Part shown: piece by piece, positions 1 to 6,578 of the stretch | Position numbering within the stretch: position 1 is the stretch's first letter | How the letters are laid out: every line of letters starts with the position of its first letter | Source: an uncultured Bacteroidaceae bacterium | GTDB lineage: Bacteria > Bacteroidota > Bacteroidia > Bacteroidales > Bacteroidaceae | DNA length: 23,148 nucleotides | Direction: 5' to 3' | Assembly (NCBI GenBank): GCA_904502235.1 | Contig: CAJGDP010000025.1 | Location: forward strand, 1-23,148 | Program-made: the position numbers and the translations under genes | Notes under the pieces: model-generated | What the model saw: the letters and a program-made list of their open reading frames with translations, nothing else | Databases searched by the model: none | Told to the model about the DNA's origin: nothing

Positions 1-180
1 ACGAATATGTATCTTGCAAAAAAAGCAGACGGTTCTCCTAAATATACCCTTGCTCAAAGGATGAGCGTGAGCGGACATAAGACAGAGAGCCAGTATGTGA
101 ATTATATAAAATGTTCATTGGACGAGTATGCCGAAATGGTTGCTGCTGCAAATGAGATAGACGGGGATAACTTGTTCTAA
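1..180 (+). CDS. Tyrosine recombinase (integrase), C-terminal fragment
   Basis: Only the last 59 codons lie in the window; the gene runs in from the left edge. The frame reads MSVSGHKTESQYVNYIK and ends in DGDNLF. The SGHKTE segment followed 5-10 residues later by YVNYIK matches the end of the catalytic domain in Bacteroidetes phage- and transposon-type integrases: the GH of the LGH motif, then the nucleophilic tyrosine (either Y of YVNY; the second, before IK, fits best). Such enzymes cut and rejoin DNA at short core sites through a 3'-phosphotyrosine. The RKHR residues upstream cannot be checked. A strong terminator follows directly, and the gene's 3' end faces a tRNA-Phe gene about 320 bp away, so it probably drives integration of the element to the left into that tRNA locus. 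Family call is fairly sure; element type is unknown. Confidence 0.75.
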   Translation, partial: TNMYLAKKADGSPKYTLAQRMSVSGHKTESQYVNYIKCSLDEYAEMVAAANEIDGDNLF

Positions 181-215
181 ACAAGGAGGTGGTTTAAAAA
201 TCACCTCCTTGTTTT
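179..215 (+). terminator. Terminator of the integrase gene
   Basis: ACAAGGAGGTG (181-191) pairs perfectly with CACCTCCTTGT (202-212), extended by AA at 179-180 with TT at 213-214, across a 10-nt loop, and ends in TTTT. It starts right at the integrase stop codon. Confidence 0.85.
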
Positions 216-236
216 ATTATAAATCCCTATAAAACA

Positions 237-345
237 GTCTCTAACGGGGGAAGAAATATCAAAATGTTGCCAAAATGTTGCCAAGTTGTTGCCAAAACAA
301 GATTTCAAGTCAAAAGAAAAATCGCAAATAACCTGTTTTGAAAAG
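237..345. repeat. Direct repeat, copy 1, with three 11-bp iterons
   Basis: The first 48 bases (237-284) match 383-430 at about 43 of 48 positions, sharing CGGGGGA and AAATATCAAAATGTTG. Inside it TGTTGCCAA occurs three times at 265, 276 and 287, exactly 11 bp apart, i.e. on one face of the helix. Weaker similarity continues to about 345 (CAAAAGAAAAA at 311-321). Position between an integrase gene and tRNA-Phe suggests arm-type recombinase or accessory-factor binding sites; this role is inferred. Confidence 0.7.
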
Positions 346-382
346 GAAGCCATCTTTTTTTGTTAAAAAACCAGCGAAAACG

Positions 383-478
383 GTCTCAAACGGGGGAGGA
401 AATATCAAAATGTTGGTCAAATGTTGCCAAATTTAGGTTTTAAGGCAAAAGAAAAACTCCCAAATCGTTGTTTTAGAA
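383..478. repeat. Direct repeat, copy 2, with two 11-bp iterons
   Basis: This is the partner of the copy starting at 237. The iteron is degenerate at 411 (TGTTGGTCA) and intact at 422 (TGTTGCCAA), again 11 bp apart. The offset between the copies is 146 bp before the iterons and 135 bp after them (CAAAAGAAAAA at 446-456), so the copies differ by exactly one 11-bp unit. The right part of this copy overlaps the tRNA-Phe terminator. Confidence 0.7.
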
Positions 479-491
479 CAATTTGGGAGTT
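455..491 (-). terminator. Terminator of tRNA-Phe
   Basis: AACTCCCAAAT (455-465) pairs with ATTTGGGAGTT (481-491). Read on the minus strand the hairpin is followed by TTTTTCTTTT. It lies 9 nt beyond the 3' end of tRNA-Phe. Confidence 0.8.
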
Positions 492-499
492 TCTTGGAG

Positions 500-572
500 T
501 GGTGCCACCAGGAATCGAACCGGGGACACAAGGATTTTCAGTCCTTTGCTCTACCAACTGAGCTATGGCACC
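500..572 (-). tRNA. tRNA-Phe (GAA)
   Basis: The minus strand gives a full 73-nt cloverleaf: acceptor GGTGCCA/TGGCACC with discriminator A, D-arm AGCTCAGTTGGTAGAGC, anticodon arm GGACT-GAAAATCC with anticodon GAA, and T-arm CCGGTTCGATTCC. The 3' CCA is not encoded (the next bases are CTCC). It sits beside an integrase gene, and tRNA-Phe genes are a common attachment target for integrative elements. A promoter and a terminator flank it tightly, so it is a single-gene transcript. Confidence 0.95.
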
Positions 573-588
573 GTCTTGTTTGCGAGTG

Positions 589-620
589 CAAAGGTATGAC
601 AAGTTTTTTATCCGTGCAAA
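589..620 (-). promoter_or_regulatory. Bacteroidetes-type promoter of tRNA-Phe
   Basis: On the minus strand TTTG (617-620) is followed after 20 nt by TACCTTTG (589-596), an exact match to the Bacteroidetes -33/-7 pattern. The predicted transcript would start about 10 nt before the tRNA. Confidence 0.8.
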
Positions 621-646
621 TGTTTTGATAAAAATCTTCAAAAATT

Positions 647-676
647 TTTCAATTATACATTTTTGATATATCTTTG
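647..676 (+). promoter_or_regulatory. Bacteroidetes-type promoter of tRNA-Pro
   Basis: TATCTTTG at 669-676 matches the -7 pattern exactly. TTTC at 647-650, 18 nt upstream, is a near match to the -33 box. The tRNA starts 17 nt after the -7 box. It diverges from the tRNA-Phe promoter, the two being separated by about 26 bp. Confidence 0.7.
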
Positions 677-692
677 CGGTATAAAAATAGGA

Positions 693-765
693 CGGAATGT
701 AGCGCAGTTGGTAGCGCACTACGTTCGGGACGTAGGGGTCGGGCGTTCGAGTCGCCTCATTCCGA
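693..765 (+). tRNA. tRNA-Pro (CGG)
   Basis: A 73-nt cloverleaf: acceptor CGGAATG/CATTCCG with discriminator A, D-arm GCGCAGTTGGTAGCGC, anticodon arm CTACG-TTCGGGA-CGTAG giving anticodon CGG, and T-arm GGGCG-TTCGAGT-CGCCT. The C1-G72 first pair is typical of bacterial tRNA-Pro. CCA is not encoded. It reads CCG codons. Confidence 0.95.
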
Positions 766-766
766 C

Positions 767-810
767 ATTAGGCGGCAAACGGATGCAAATCCATTTGCCG
801 CCTAATATTT
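767..810 (+). terminator. Terminator of tRNA-Pro
   Basis: ATTAGGCGGCAAA (767-779) pairs perfectly over 13 bp with TTTGCCGCCTAAT (794-806), followed by ATTTT. It begins two bases after the tRNA and ends only about 30 nt before the next start codon. Confidence 0.85.
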
Positions 811-840
811 TACCTGCAACAAATAAAACTACAACAATAT

Positions 841-1314
841 ATGAAACATAAGATTATGTTCGTATGCCACGGCAATATATGCCGTTCGCCAATGGCTGAG
901 TTTGTAATGAAATCGCTCGTCGAGAAAGCGGGCATTGCCGACGATTTCCTTATAGAATCATCTGCAACGAGCCGCGAGGAGATTGGCAATGGCATATATC
1001 CACAGGCAGCCTGCACCCTATCGAAGCACGACATTGCCTGCGATGGTCATCGCGCGCGTCAGTTCACCGTGGACGACTACAACAAGTTCGACATGGTTGT
1101 CGTAATGGAGGACTACAACAAGCGCAATCTTACACGTCTCATTGGATGTGATTGCAAGGGCAAGGTGTGGAAACTGCTCGACTTTGTGGTAGAGACTCCT
1201 ATCGCAAGCATGGGCGCAGACATCTCCGACCCTTGGTATCATGGCAACTTCGACATGACATACAACGAAATCCTGTCGGGTTGCAAGGCACTTATGAAAC
1301 ATTTAGGCTATTGA
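841..1314 (+). CDS. Low-molecular-weight protein-tyrosine phosphatase
   Basis: This 157-aa cytoplasmic enzyme removes phosphate from tyrosine in proteins through a cysteinyl-phosphate intermediate. The signature C-x5-R-S loop is at the N-terminus: VCHGNICRSPMAE, with nucleophile Cys9, Arg15 and Ser16. The general acid is Asp130 in SDPWYHG, where the family has DP-[FYW]. Length equals the family norm. In Bacteroidales such enzymes often act with tyrosine kinases of polysaccharide export, but none is in view, so the substrate is unknown. The ATG at 841 is the only start that keeps the active-site loop at its usual distance from the N-terminus. The ruvC start codon follows one base after the stop, so the two genes are almost certainly co-transcribed. 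Only about 30 nt separate the start from the tRNA-Pro terminator and I see no clear promoter there. Confidence 0.93.
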   Translation: MKHKIMFVCHGNICRSPMAEFVMKSLVEKAGIADDFLIESSATSREEIGNGIYPQAACTLSKHDIACDGHRARQFTVDDYNKFDMVVVMEDYNKRNLTRLIGCDCKGKVWKLLDFVVETPIASMGADISDPWYHGNFDMTYNEILSGCKALMKHLGY

Positions 1315-1315
1315 C

Positions 1316-1891
1316 ATGAAAAGCAACACAACTCCTGCCGACGACAGGGTAATAATGGGTATTGACCCTGGCACAAACATAATGGGTTATGCATTTATAG
1401 GCGTGAACGGCAATCGTGCACGTCTTATCGCCATGGGAGTGATAGACCTGCGCAAGTGCAAGGACATGTATATGAAGCTGGGCGAGATTTTCACCCGTGT
1501 CCAAGGGCTTATAAGTTCGTTCCTTCCCGATGAACTTGCCATTGAAGCACCATTCTTCGGCAAGAATGTACAGAGTATGCTCAAACTGGGCAGAGCGCAA
1601 GGTGTAGCCATTGCCGCAGCGATAAGCCGACAGGTTCCCATACACGAGTATGCTCCACTGAAGATAAAAATGGCAATAACAGGCAACGGTTCGGCATCAA
1701 AGGAGCAGGTTGCCGACATGTTGCGTCGTATGCTGAATATCCCCAACGACGAGATGCCACATTTCATGGATGCCACAGATGCTCTGGGCGCGGCATTCTG
1801 CCACTTCGTACAACAAGGCAAACCGGTAAGCGAGAAGAAATACTCCTCGTGGGCTGATTTCGTAAACAAGAATCCCGGAAAGGTAAAATAA
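1316..1891 (+). CDS. ruvC: Crossover junction endodeoxyribonuclease RuvC
   Basis: RuvC is the Holliday junction resolvase that works with the RuvAB motor in recombinational repair. The 191-aa protein has the RNase H-like fold signature and all four acidic metal ligands in the expected order: Asp17 in GIDPGT, Glu77 in AIEAPF, and Asp152 and Asp155 in FMDATDALGAA. GNGSASKEQV matches the conserved middle segment that contacts DNA. Length is at the upper end for the family. It starts one base after the phosphatase stop codon and ends in the stem of a long palindromic terminator. ruvA and ruvB are not in the window, which is usual because ruvC is often unlinked. Confidence 0.96.
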   Translation: MKSNTTPADDRVIMGIDPGTNIMGYAFIGVNGNRARLIAMGVIDLRKCKDMYMKLGEIFTRVQGLISSFLPDELAIEAPFFGKNVQSMLKLGRAQGVAIAAAISRQVPIHEYAPLKIKMAITGNGSASKEQVADMLRRMLNIPNDEMPHFMDATDALGAAFCHFVQQGKPVSEKKYSSWADFVNKNPGKVK

Positions 1892-1928
1892 AAAGAATTT
1901 GTGAGAATATTCTCACAAATTCTTTTTA
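1890..1928. terminator. Bidirectional terminator between ruvC and the convergent gene
   Basis: A perfect 19-bp inverted repeat without a spacer: AAAAAGAATTTGTGAGAAT (1890-1908) and its complement (1909-1927). The A-run on one side and T-run on the other make it work in both directions. It includes the ruvC stop codon and ends 14 bp before the stop codon of the minus-strand gene. Confidence 0.9.
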
Positions 1929-1941
1929 TTAATCAATTGCT

Positions 1942-4350
1942 TTACTTTACCAAAACCTTTTTGCCATTGACAATATAGATGCCCGGTTCTGAAGTATCAC
2001 TGACTCTTCTGCCAAAAATGTCATAAATTGCCGTTGAAGAGTATTTCTCATCAACACACACCTCCTCAATATCGGTTGTTCCATCGAAATTAAATCGGAA
2101 ACCTGCACTTAATCTTGCCTCAGCAGGAACTGCAGATGCAGGAAGGTATGCTTTATTGGCATTACTGAGGAAGTGAGTTGTTCCGACAGCGCCATTCTCA
2201 TCCTTATTCAATATAGCCTTATACAAACCGACCTCCTTACCCGATGGCTTTGAAAGCACATATCCATCGCCTAGTACATAAGTTGGATTTACCGACGCGA
2301 CAAGAATATTTGCATCATAACCTTCTGTTTCTTCTACAGTATATTCAAAACGATATGTACCCGGACTAGCCTTTACAATAATACCTGTTCCCTTTGGCAA
2401 CACACCTGTTACGCGCTCAAGAAAGAGTTGTGTTGAAGTGCTTCTTGTTGCAATATATGCCTCAACATCGTCTGGGATAATAGTATTCAAACCACATGAC
2501 ATCGTTGCATGTTCGGCTGCCGAAACATTAAGGTCGTAACCGCCAACAACGAAGACGAAGTCAAAATATGTAGCATCGTCAACCGATGTTGTTGTCAGTT
2601 CGTAATCATTTGCAAACACAATTCTTATAACAACAATATCTTCATTAACCAAATCTTCACCTATGGTTACAGGCAATGACACCACATTATTTTCATCAAC
2701 ATCAAATTTTTCCTTTAGATGCTCAATCACCACCTCTTTTGGAGCATCAGGCCATGAACCCTCGATACGGTCACACACTCTTTCCGCAACACCCTTTTCA
2801 ATCTTGATAATAGACAAATCGCCCCAATTAAACTCAAAAAGGATGTCTAGATTAAATCTTGCACCCTTTGCAACAGGTATTACGACACTTGAGCCCTTCT
2901 GAAATTTATTACGTAGTTCAGAAGGGACGATATTCTCATTATGATCAAGTATACCAATCCCGTTTGATATTGTTGCAAAGTCAACCCACGAAGGATTATT
3001 GACACTTGGAATTTCAGGCTTGGCAATATCATCGTACTGCTCTGTTGCACTCAAATGCTCAAATACGGCAACATAGTTTTTGTCACCTTCTGTTCTGTCT
3101 ACGTATGTTGCATCTGTACTGACGCTCTCGCCGTCGAGCAACCACTCAACAAATCTATAACCATAACCAGGCTCCGCGGTCAAAGTTATTATACCCTCTG
3201 CAGTAACACCACCTTCAACACCGTTGGCCTTTACAACACAACGCTCATAATCTGTTGAAACAGTTATTGTGCGAGAAGAGACTGAATGCACAACATTGAG
3301 CATAAAATCAACCATAAAACCGGAATTTGATATAAAACTATCATAGCCGGCGGGATTTATATCGTTCCAGTCCATTTTATAACGCATGCGATACTGACCG
3401 GGAGTTGCAGGCGCGGTAAATTCCGGTATAGCATTCAAACCAACACCATCTGAAACAACCTCACCAATACTGTTATTATAATTACGGTCACTATTGCCTG
3501 CTTTATATGCCGAAAATGAAACAAGGTCACCAATGGGAGTGTAGGTATCATCACCCACCTGAGCAAAGAAACCATTATTCTCCTTGTCGATATATACATA
3601 ACTATGCATCCAGGAAGCAGTTGTTGTCAAAGCAACCTTAACCGGTTCACCGGCAATTACAGTGAGTGTTTCCGTTGTTTTGTCTACATAATATTGTTTT
3701 TGTTCATCTTCAGCAATATCAAAACCCACACCATTCACATCTATTCTGGTAATATATCTAGTATCAAAAGTTGTATTACCAGAATTTCGTTCACCAGTAC
3801 AATAAGGTTTATAAAGTTCAGCGAAATAGAATCTACTACCGGCATCGGTATCACCGTCTTGTTCCCAAAGACCGAGTGTACCTTGATCCCAATGATAATA
3901 TGTATTGTTATCCACACCACCAAACCAGTTTAGACAAGGCTCTGCTACAGTACCATCACTCTTGTATGGGTGTATCTCATAAAACGTATCGCGGACAGAA
4001 CATTTTTTTACACAAAAATAGTTTTCCATGACATCAACCAGAGTTACCTGATTCATACCATTGTCATAACTTGCTTCTTTTTGATACGAAAGATATTTCT
4101 TTGCATTTACACTATAGATGTAATAAGCATCCGTTTTTCCACTAACGGCAAAAAATGCAAAAACTCCATAATTCGAGCTATTATCTGTTGGCGCAGTATT
4201 GTCATTGGCATATATAGCATTATCTGTGCCATTTCTCATAGTGTAGAGAAACTCTGGTTTTTCAACAGATGTAGAGGGTTTTATATCATCAGCATACACT
4301 GCTGAGACTATCGCCAACAAAAACGAAAGAAATATTATTATTTTCTTCAT
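1942..4350 (-). CDS. Large secreted multidomain protein with C-terminal sorting-type tail
   Basis: This 802-aa protein starts with a clear signal peptide (MKKIIIFLSFLLAIVSAVYA). Residues about 30-190 are rich in aromatic residues and Asn/Gly and recall the ricin-like modules in front of the two GH95 enzymes nearby. About 200-355 resembles a GEVED-type beta module (YVYIDKENNGFF ... PGQYRMRYKMDW). About 365-430 is a divergent InlB-type repeat (LTAEPGYGYRFVEWLLDG). The last 30 residues read IYDIFGRRVSDTSEPGIYIV and end NGKKVLVK, the pattern of short type IX-like sorting tails in Bacteroidales. I see no catalytic motif, so it is probably a surface adhesin or glycan-binding protein; this is inference. 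It lies 127 bp downstream of the porE-like gene on the same strand. Domain limits are approximate. Confidence 0.8.
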   Translation of the reverse strand: MKKIIIFLSFLLAIVSAVYADDIKPSTSVEKPEFLYTMRNGTDNAIYANDNTAPTDNSSNYGVFAFFAVSGKTDAYYIYSVNAKKYLSYQKEASYDNGMNQVTLVDVMENYFCVKKCSVRDTFYEIHPYKSDGTVAEPCLNWFGGVDNNTYYHWDQGTLGLWEQDGDTDAGSRFYFAELYKPYCTGERNSGNTTFDTRYITRIDVNGVGFDIAEDEQKQYYVDKTTETLTVIAGEPVKVALTTTASWMHSYVYIDKENNGFFAQVGDDTYTPIGDLVSFSAYKAGNSDRNYNNSIGEVVSDGVGLNAIPEFTAPATPGQYRMRYKMDWNDINPAGYDSFISNSGFMVDFMLNVVHSVSSRTITVSTDYERCVVKANGVEGGVTAEGIITLTAEPGYGYRFVEWLLDGESVSTDATYVDRTEGDKNYVAVFEHLSATEQYDDIAKPEIPSVNNPSWVDFATISNGIGILDHNENIVPSELRNKFQKGSSVVIPVAKGARFNLDILFEFNWGDLSIIKIEKGVAERVCDRIEGSWPDAPKEVVIEHLKEKFDVDENNVVSLPVTIGEDLVNEDIVVIRIVFANDYELTTTSVDDATYFDFVFVVGGYDLNVSAAEHATMSCGLNTIIPDDVEAYIATRSTSTQLFLERVTGVLPKGTGIIVKASPGTYRFEYTVEETEGYDANILVASVNPTYVLGDGYVLSKPSGKEVGLYKAILNKDENGAVGTTHFLSNANKAYLPASAVPAEARLSAGFRFNFDGTTDIEEVCVDEKYSSTAIYDIFGRRVSDTSEPGIYIVNGKKVLVK

Positions 4351-4477
4351 AGAAAAAGATTTTTAAACAAATTTATCATTTTGCGAATATAGCAACTTGT
4401 ATCCAATTATCTAGGATATAAATGAAAAAAGTTTAAACAATATCTTATTTTAGAAAAAAATAACGCAAATAAGTTTC

Positions 4478-6466
4478 TTACTCATACAACTTGTATGTTG
4501 TACGCAGTACCTGAAACTCCGTTCGACGGTTTATCTGATTGCAGATTTCCTGCTTTTCCTCGTCTGCAAGGCTTTTTATGAATTCCTCGGAGAGCACATC
4601 TCCTTCATTAAGGAACGTGTATTTTTCGGTCATTTTCTTATTTACCGTCTTTGGCTTTGATTCACCGTAACCGACAGGTGTCATACGTTCCCTCTCTATT
4701 CCCTGTGCAACAAGATACTCCACTGCCGACTCGGCACGTGCCTGCGACAGCTTCTCGTTATAGCTTGCACTGCCTCTGAAGTCGCAATGCGCACTCAGCT
4801 CAATTGTGATATTGGGATTCTGCTCAAGAAGTTCCTTGAGCTCGTTCAACGACGTGGACGACTCGGCTGTAAGGGTCGCCTTTCCGAATTCGTAGAAGAT
4901 ATTGTCTATGAGCACCGGGCGTGTTATTGACGGAAGGGCAAAATCGCGCTGATATTCGTGCATACCCTCCACAAGCTCCGTTTTCAGTTCGTGCATCACA
5001 TTAAGATACCCCTTGCATGTACCAAGCATAACATACTCCACACCGGGTGTTACACGCACCTTGTATGAGCCGTCCTTCATCACTCCGAAACTGGAGTTTG
5101 TGCCATCGTCGCCAACAAGATATATCAGCCCCTCGGGGAGTTCGTAGCCATCCTTTTCGTATATCCAGCCATAAAGGGTGTGTACCGTCTCGGGCAGATA
5201 GAACGAATATATATGGTCCCAACCACGCGCGTCGCCACGATTGGAACTGAAATAGCCTCGATGCAAGCCGGGAGCAAATGTAATGCCGAAATCATCGCCC
5301 ATTGAGTTTATCGGAGCACCCACATTGTTTATGTTCCATACAGAATCATTCTCCTGCACGGCAAAGAAGATGTCAAGACCGCCCATTCCGGGATAACCGT
5401 CGGACGAGAAATAGAGCTCGCCCTGCGGGCCGAATGCTGGGAACTGTTCGTCACCCTCGGTATTTACACATTCACCAAGGTTTTCCACAATACCCTCCTT
5501 GGCCTTCACTCTGCCTATATACATTCGCCAGATATCCAATCCACCCTGACCGCTAGCCATATTCGATGTAAAATAGAGCCACTCGCCATCGGGAGAGACA
5601 GCAGGATGCGCATACGCCGACAGAGTATCGTTGGATATGACAACCTCTTCAGCCTTACCCCACGCCGCATCACTACGGCTGCTTTTGAATATGGATGCAT
5701 AACGCGGATACTCCGGGTCGCTTGCACAGCGCGTAAAATACATGGTCTTCCCATCGGGAGTAAAAGCGCACGCACCGTCCTCATATTCACCGTTCACATC
5801 ACCGTCAATGCGTTCTGTCTTTGTCCATTTACCCTTTTCGTCACGCTTTGTAAGAAATAAATCGGCAAATTCTTGTCCTGTGATACCACTTATCTCATCG
5901 CCGGTAGCATCCTTGCGGGTACTTGTCGTTACAATCATTGTGGTATCCTCGCCGACGTATGCAGGGCAATAGTCACTGCGCTGACCGTTCAATTCCTTTG
6001 CCTTCTTTACAATATATCTACTTGGGTTCTTTTTCCATTCAGCCGATTGTATTGCCGACTGCAAGCCTATCTGCGCCATGCGGTCTGCAGGAGCCTGTGC
6101 AAGGTATGCTTCATAGCTCTTCTGCGCAGCCTTATAGTCACCTTTTTCCAATTGCGCACCGGCAAGGTGGAACAATGCCGTAGAATCGGGGTAGCCATAA
6201 CGCACCGCGTTCTGATATGCACCCACAGCAAACACCGCACTGTTGCTCTTACGATAGCATTCACCCATCTTCCAAGCCACCTCGGCACGCTTCTTGCGTT
6301 CGCTTGCAGGAATTTTCCTGTATGCCTTCTTATACTCCTTGGCAGCCTCGGTATACTCCATAATGGCAACATACTGGTCACCTTTTCTGATGCCCTTTTC
6401 GCTACCGCAAGCCATTAACAACACAACGGCAAGCAGTGCCAATAGAATATAATTCGCCCTTTTCAC
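4478..6466 (-). CDS. porE: PorE-like OmpA-family lipoprotein (type IX secretion)
   Basis: The 662-aa protein has the four-part build of PorE (P. gingivalis PG1058), a periplasmic type IX secretion component that binds peptidoglycan and is thought to anchor the Por machinery. In order: lipoprotein signal with Cys20 (LLMAC); TPR helices about 27-145; a PD40/WD40-like propeller about 150-425 with repeats such as CAFTPDGKTMYF, PAVSPDGEWLYF and PAFGPQGELYFSSDG; a carboxypeptidase-regulatory-like beta domain about 427-500; and an OmpA peptidoglycan-binding domain about 517-662 with Asp562 and Arg577 in HCDFRGSASYNEKLSQARA. The start is GTG at 6466; the next Met would destroy the signal peptide. A hairpin and a half-site array abut this start. 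Other OmpA/TPR/PD40 lipoproteins of unknown function share this build, so the exact orthologue is likely but not certain. Confidence 0.75.
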   Translation of the reverse strand: MKRANYILLALLAVVLLMACGSEKGIRKGDQYVAIMEYTEAAKEYKKAYRKIPASERKKRAEVAWKMGECYRKSNSAVFAVGAYQNAVRYGYPDSTALFHLAGAQLEKGDYKAAQKSYEAYLAQAPADRMAQIGLQSAIQSAEWKKNPSRYIVKKAKELNGQRSDYCPAYVGEDTTMIVTTSTRKDATGDEISGITGQEFADLFLTKRDEKGKWTKTERIDGDVNGEYEDGACAFTPDGKTMYFTRCASDPEYPRYASIFKSSRSDAAWGKAEEVVISNDTLSAYAHPAVSPDGEWLYFTSNMASGQGGLDIWRMYIGRVKAKEGIVENLGECVNTEGDEQFPAFGPQGELYFSSDGYPGMGGLDIFFAVQENDSVWNINNVGAPINSMGDDFGITFAPGLHRGYFSSNRGDARGWDHIYSFYLPETVHTLYGWIYEKDGYELPEGLIYLVGDDGTNSSFGVMKDGSYKVRVTPGVEYVMLGTCKGYLNVMHELKTELVEGMHEYQRDFALPSITRPVLIDNIFYEFGKATLTAESSTSLNELKELLEQNPNITIELSAHCDFRGSASYNEKLSQARAESAVEYLVAQGIERERMTPVGYGESKPKTVNKKMTEKYTFLNEGDVLSEEFIKSLADEEKQEICNQINRRTEFQVLRTTYKLYE

Positions 6467-6491
6467 AATATAACTTCAGTTATATTATAAC
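6467..6491 (-). promoter_or_regulatory. Hairpin and TATAAC half-site array at the porE-like start
   Basis: AATATAAC (6467-6474) pairs with GTTATATT (6479-6486) over a TTCA spacer, directly against the GTG start codon. A third half-site, TATAAC at 6486-6491, forms a second palindrome (GTTATA-T-TATAAC, 6479-6491). The array could be an operator or a translational hairpin; the role is unproven. Confidence 0.4.
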
Positions 6492-6524
6492 TACCAAAAG
6501 CGGCAAATATTATACTGCAAACAA

Positions 6525-6561
6525 AAAAATCTCTTGCAGGCTATGCCCACAAGAGATTTTT
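6525..6561 (-). terminator. Terminator of the 1209-aa GH95 gene
   Basis: AAAAATCTCTTG (6525-6536) pairs with CAAGAGATTTTT (6550-6561), with GGC/GCC pairing further inside. On the minus strand it ends in a T-run. CCCACAAGAGATTTTT is also found in the terminator of the second GH95 gene. Confidence 0.85.
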
Positions 6562-6578
6562 GACAGCTATGGTATATA

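Noticed and set aside
237..430. CRISPR-like array
   Set aside because: Only two long copies and 9-base iterons with 2-base gaps; no regular repeat-spacer pattern and no cas genes.
417..719. 100-codon minus-strand frame over the tRNA-Phe region
   Set aside because: It runs through the whole tRNA gene and its terminator and has no recognisable protein features.
663..851. 62-codon plus-strand frame over tRNA-Pro
   Set aside because: It is read through the tRNA and terminator and is explained by these RNA features.
4444..4465. A/T-rich hairpin (TTATTTT/AAAATAA) after the porE-like gene
   Set aside because: The stem is only A-T pairs in a very A/T-rich spacer, too weak to call as a terminator.
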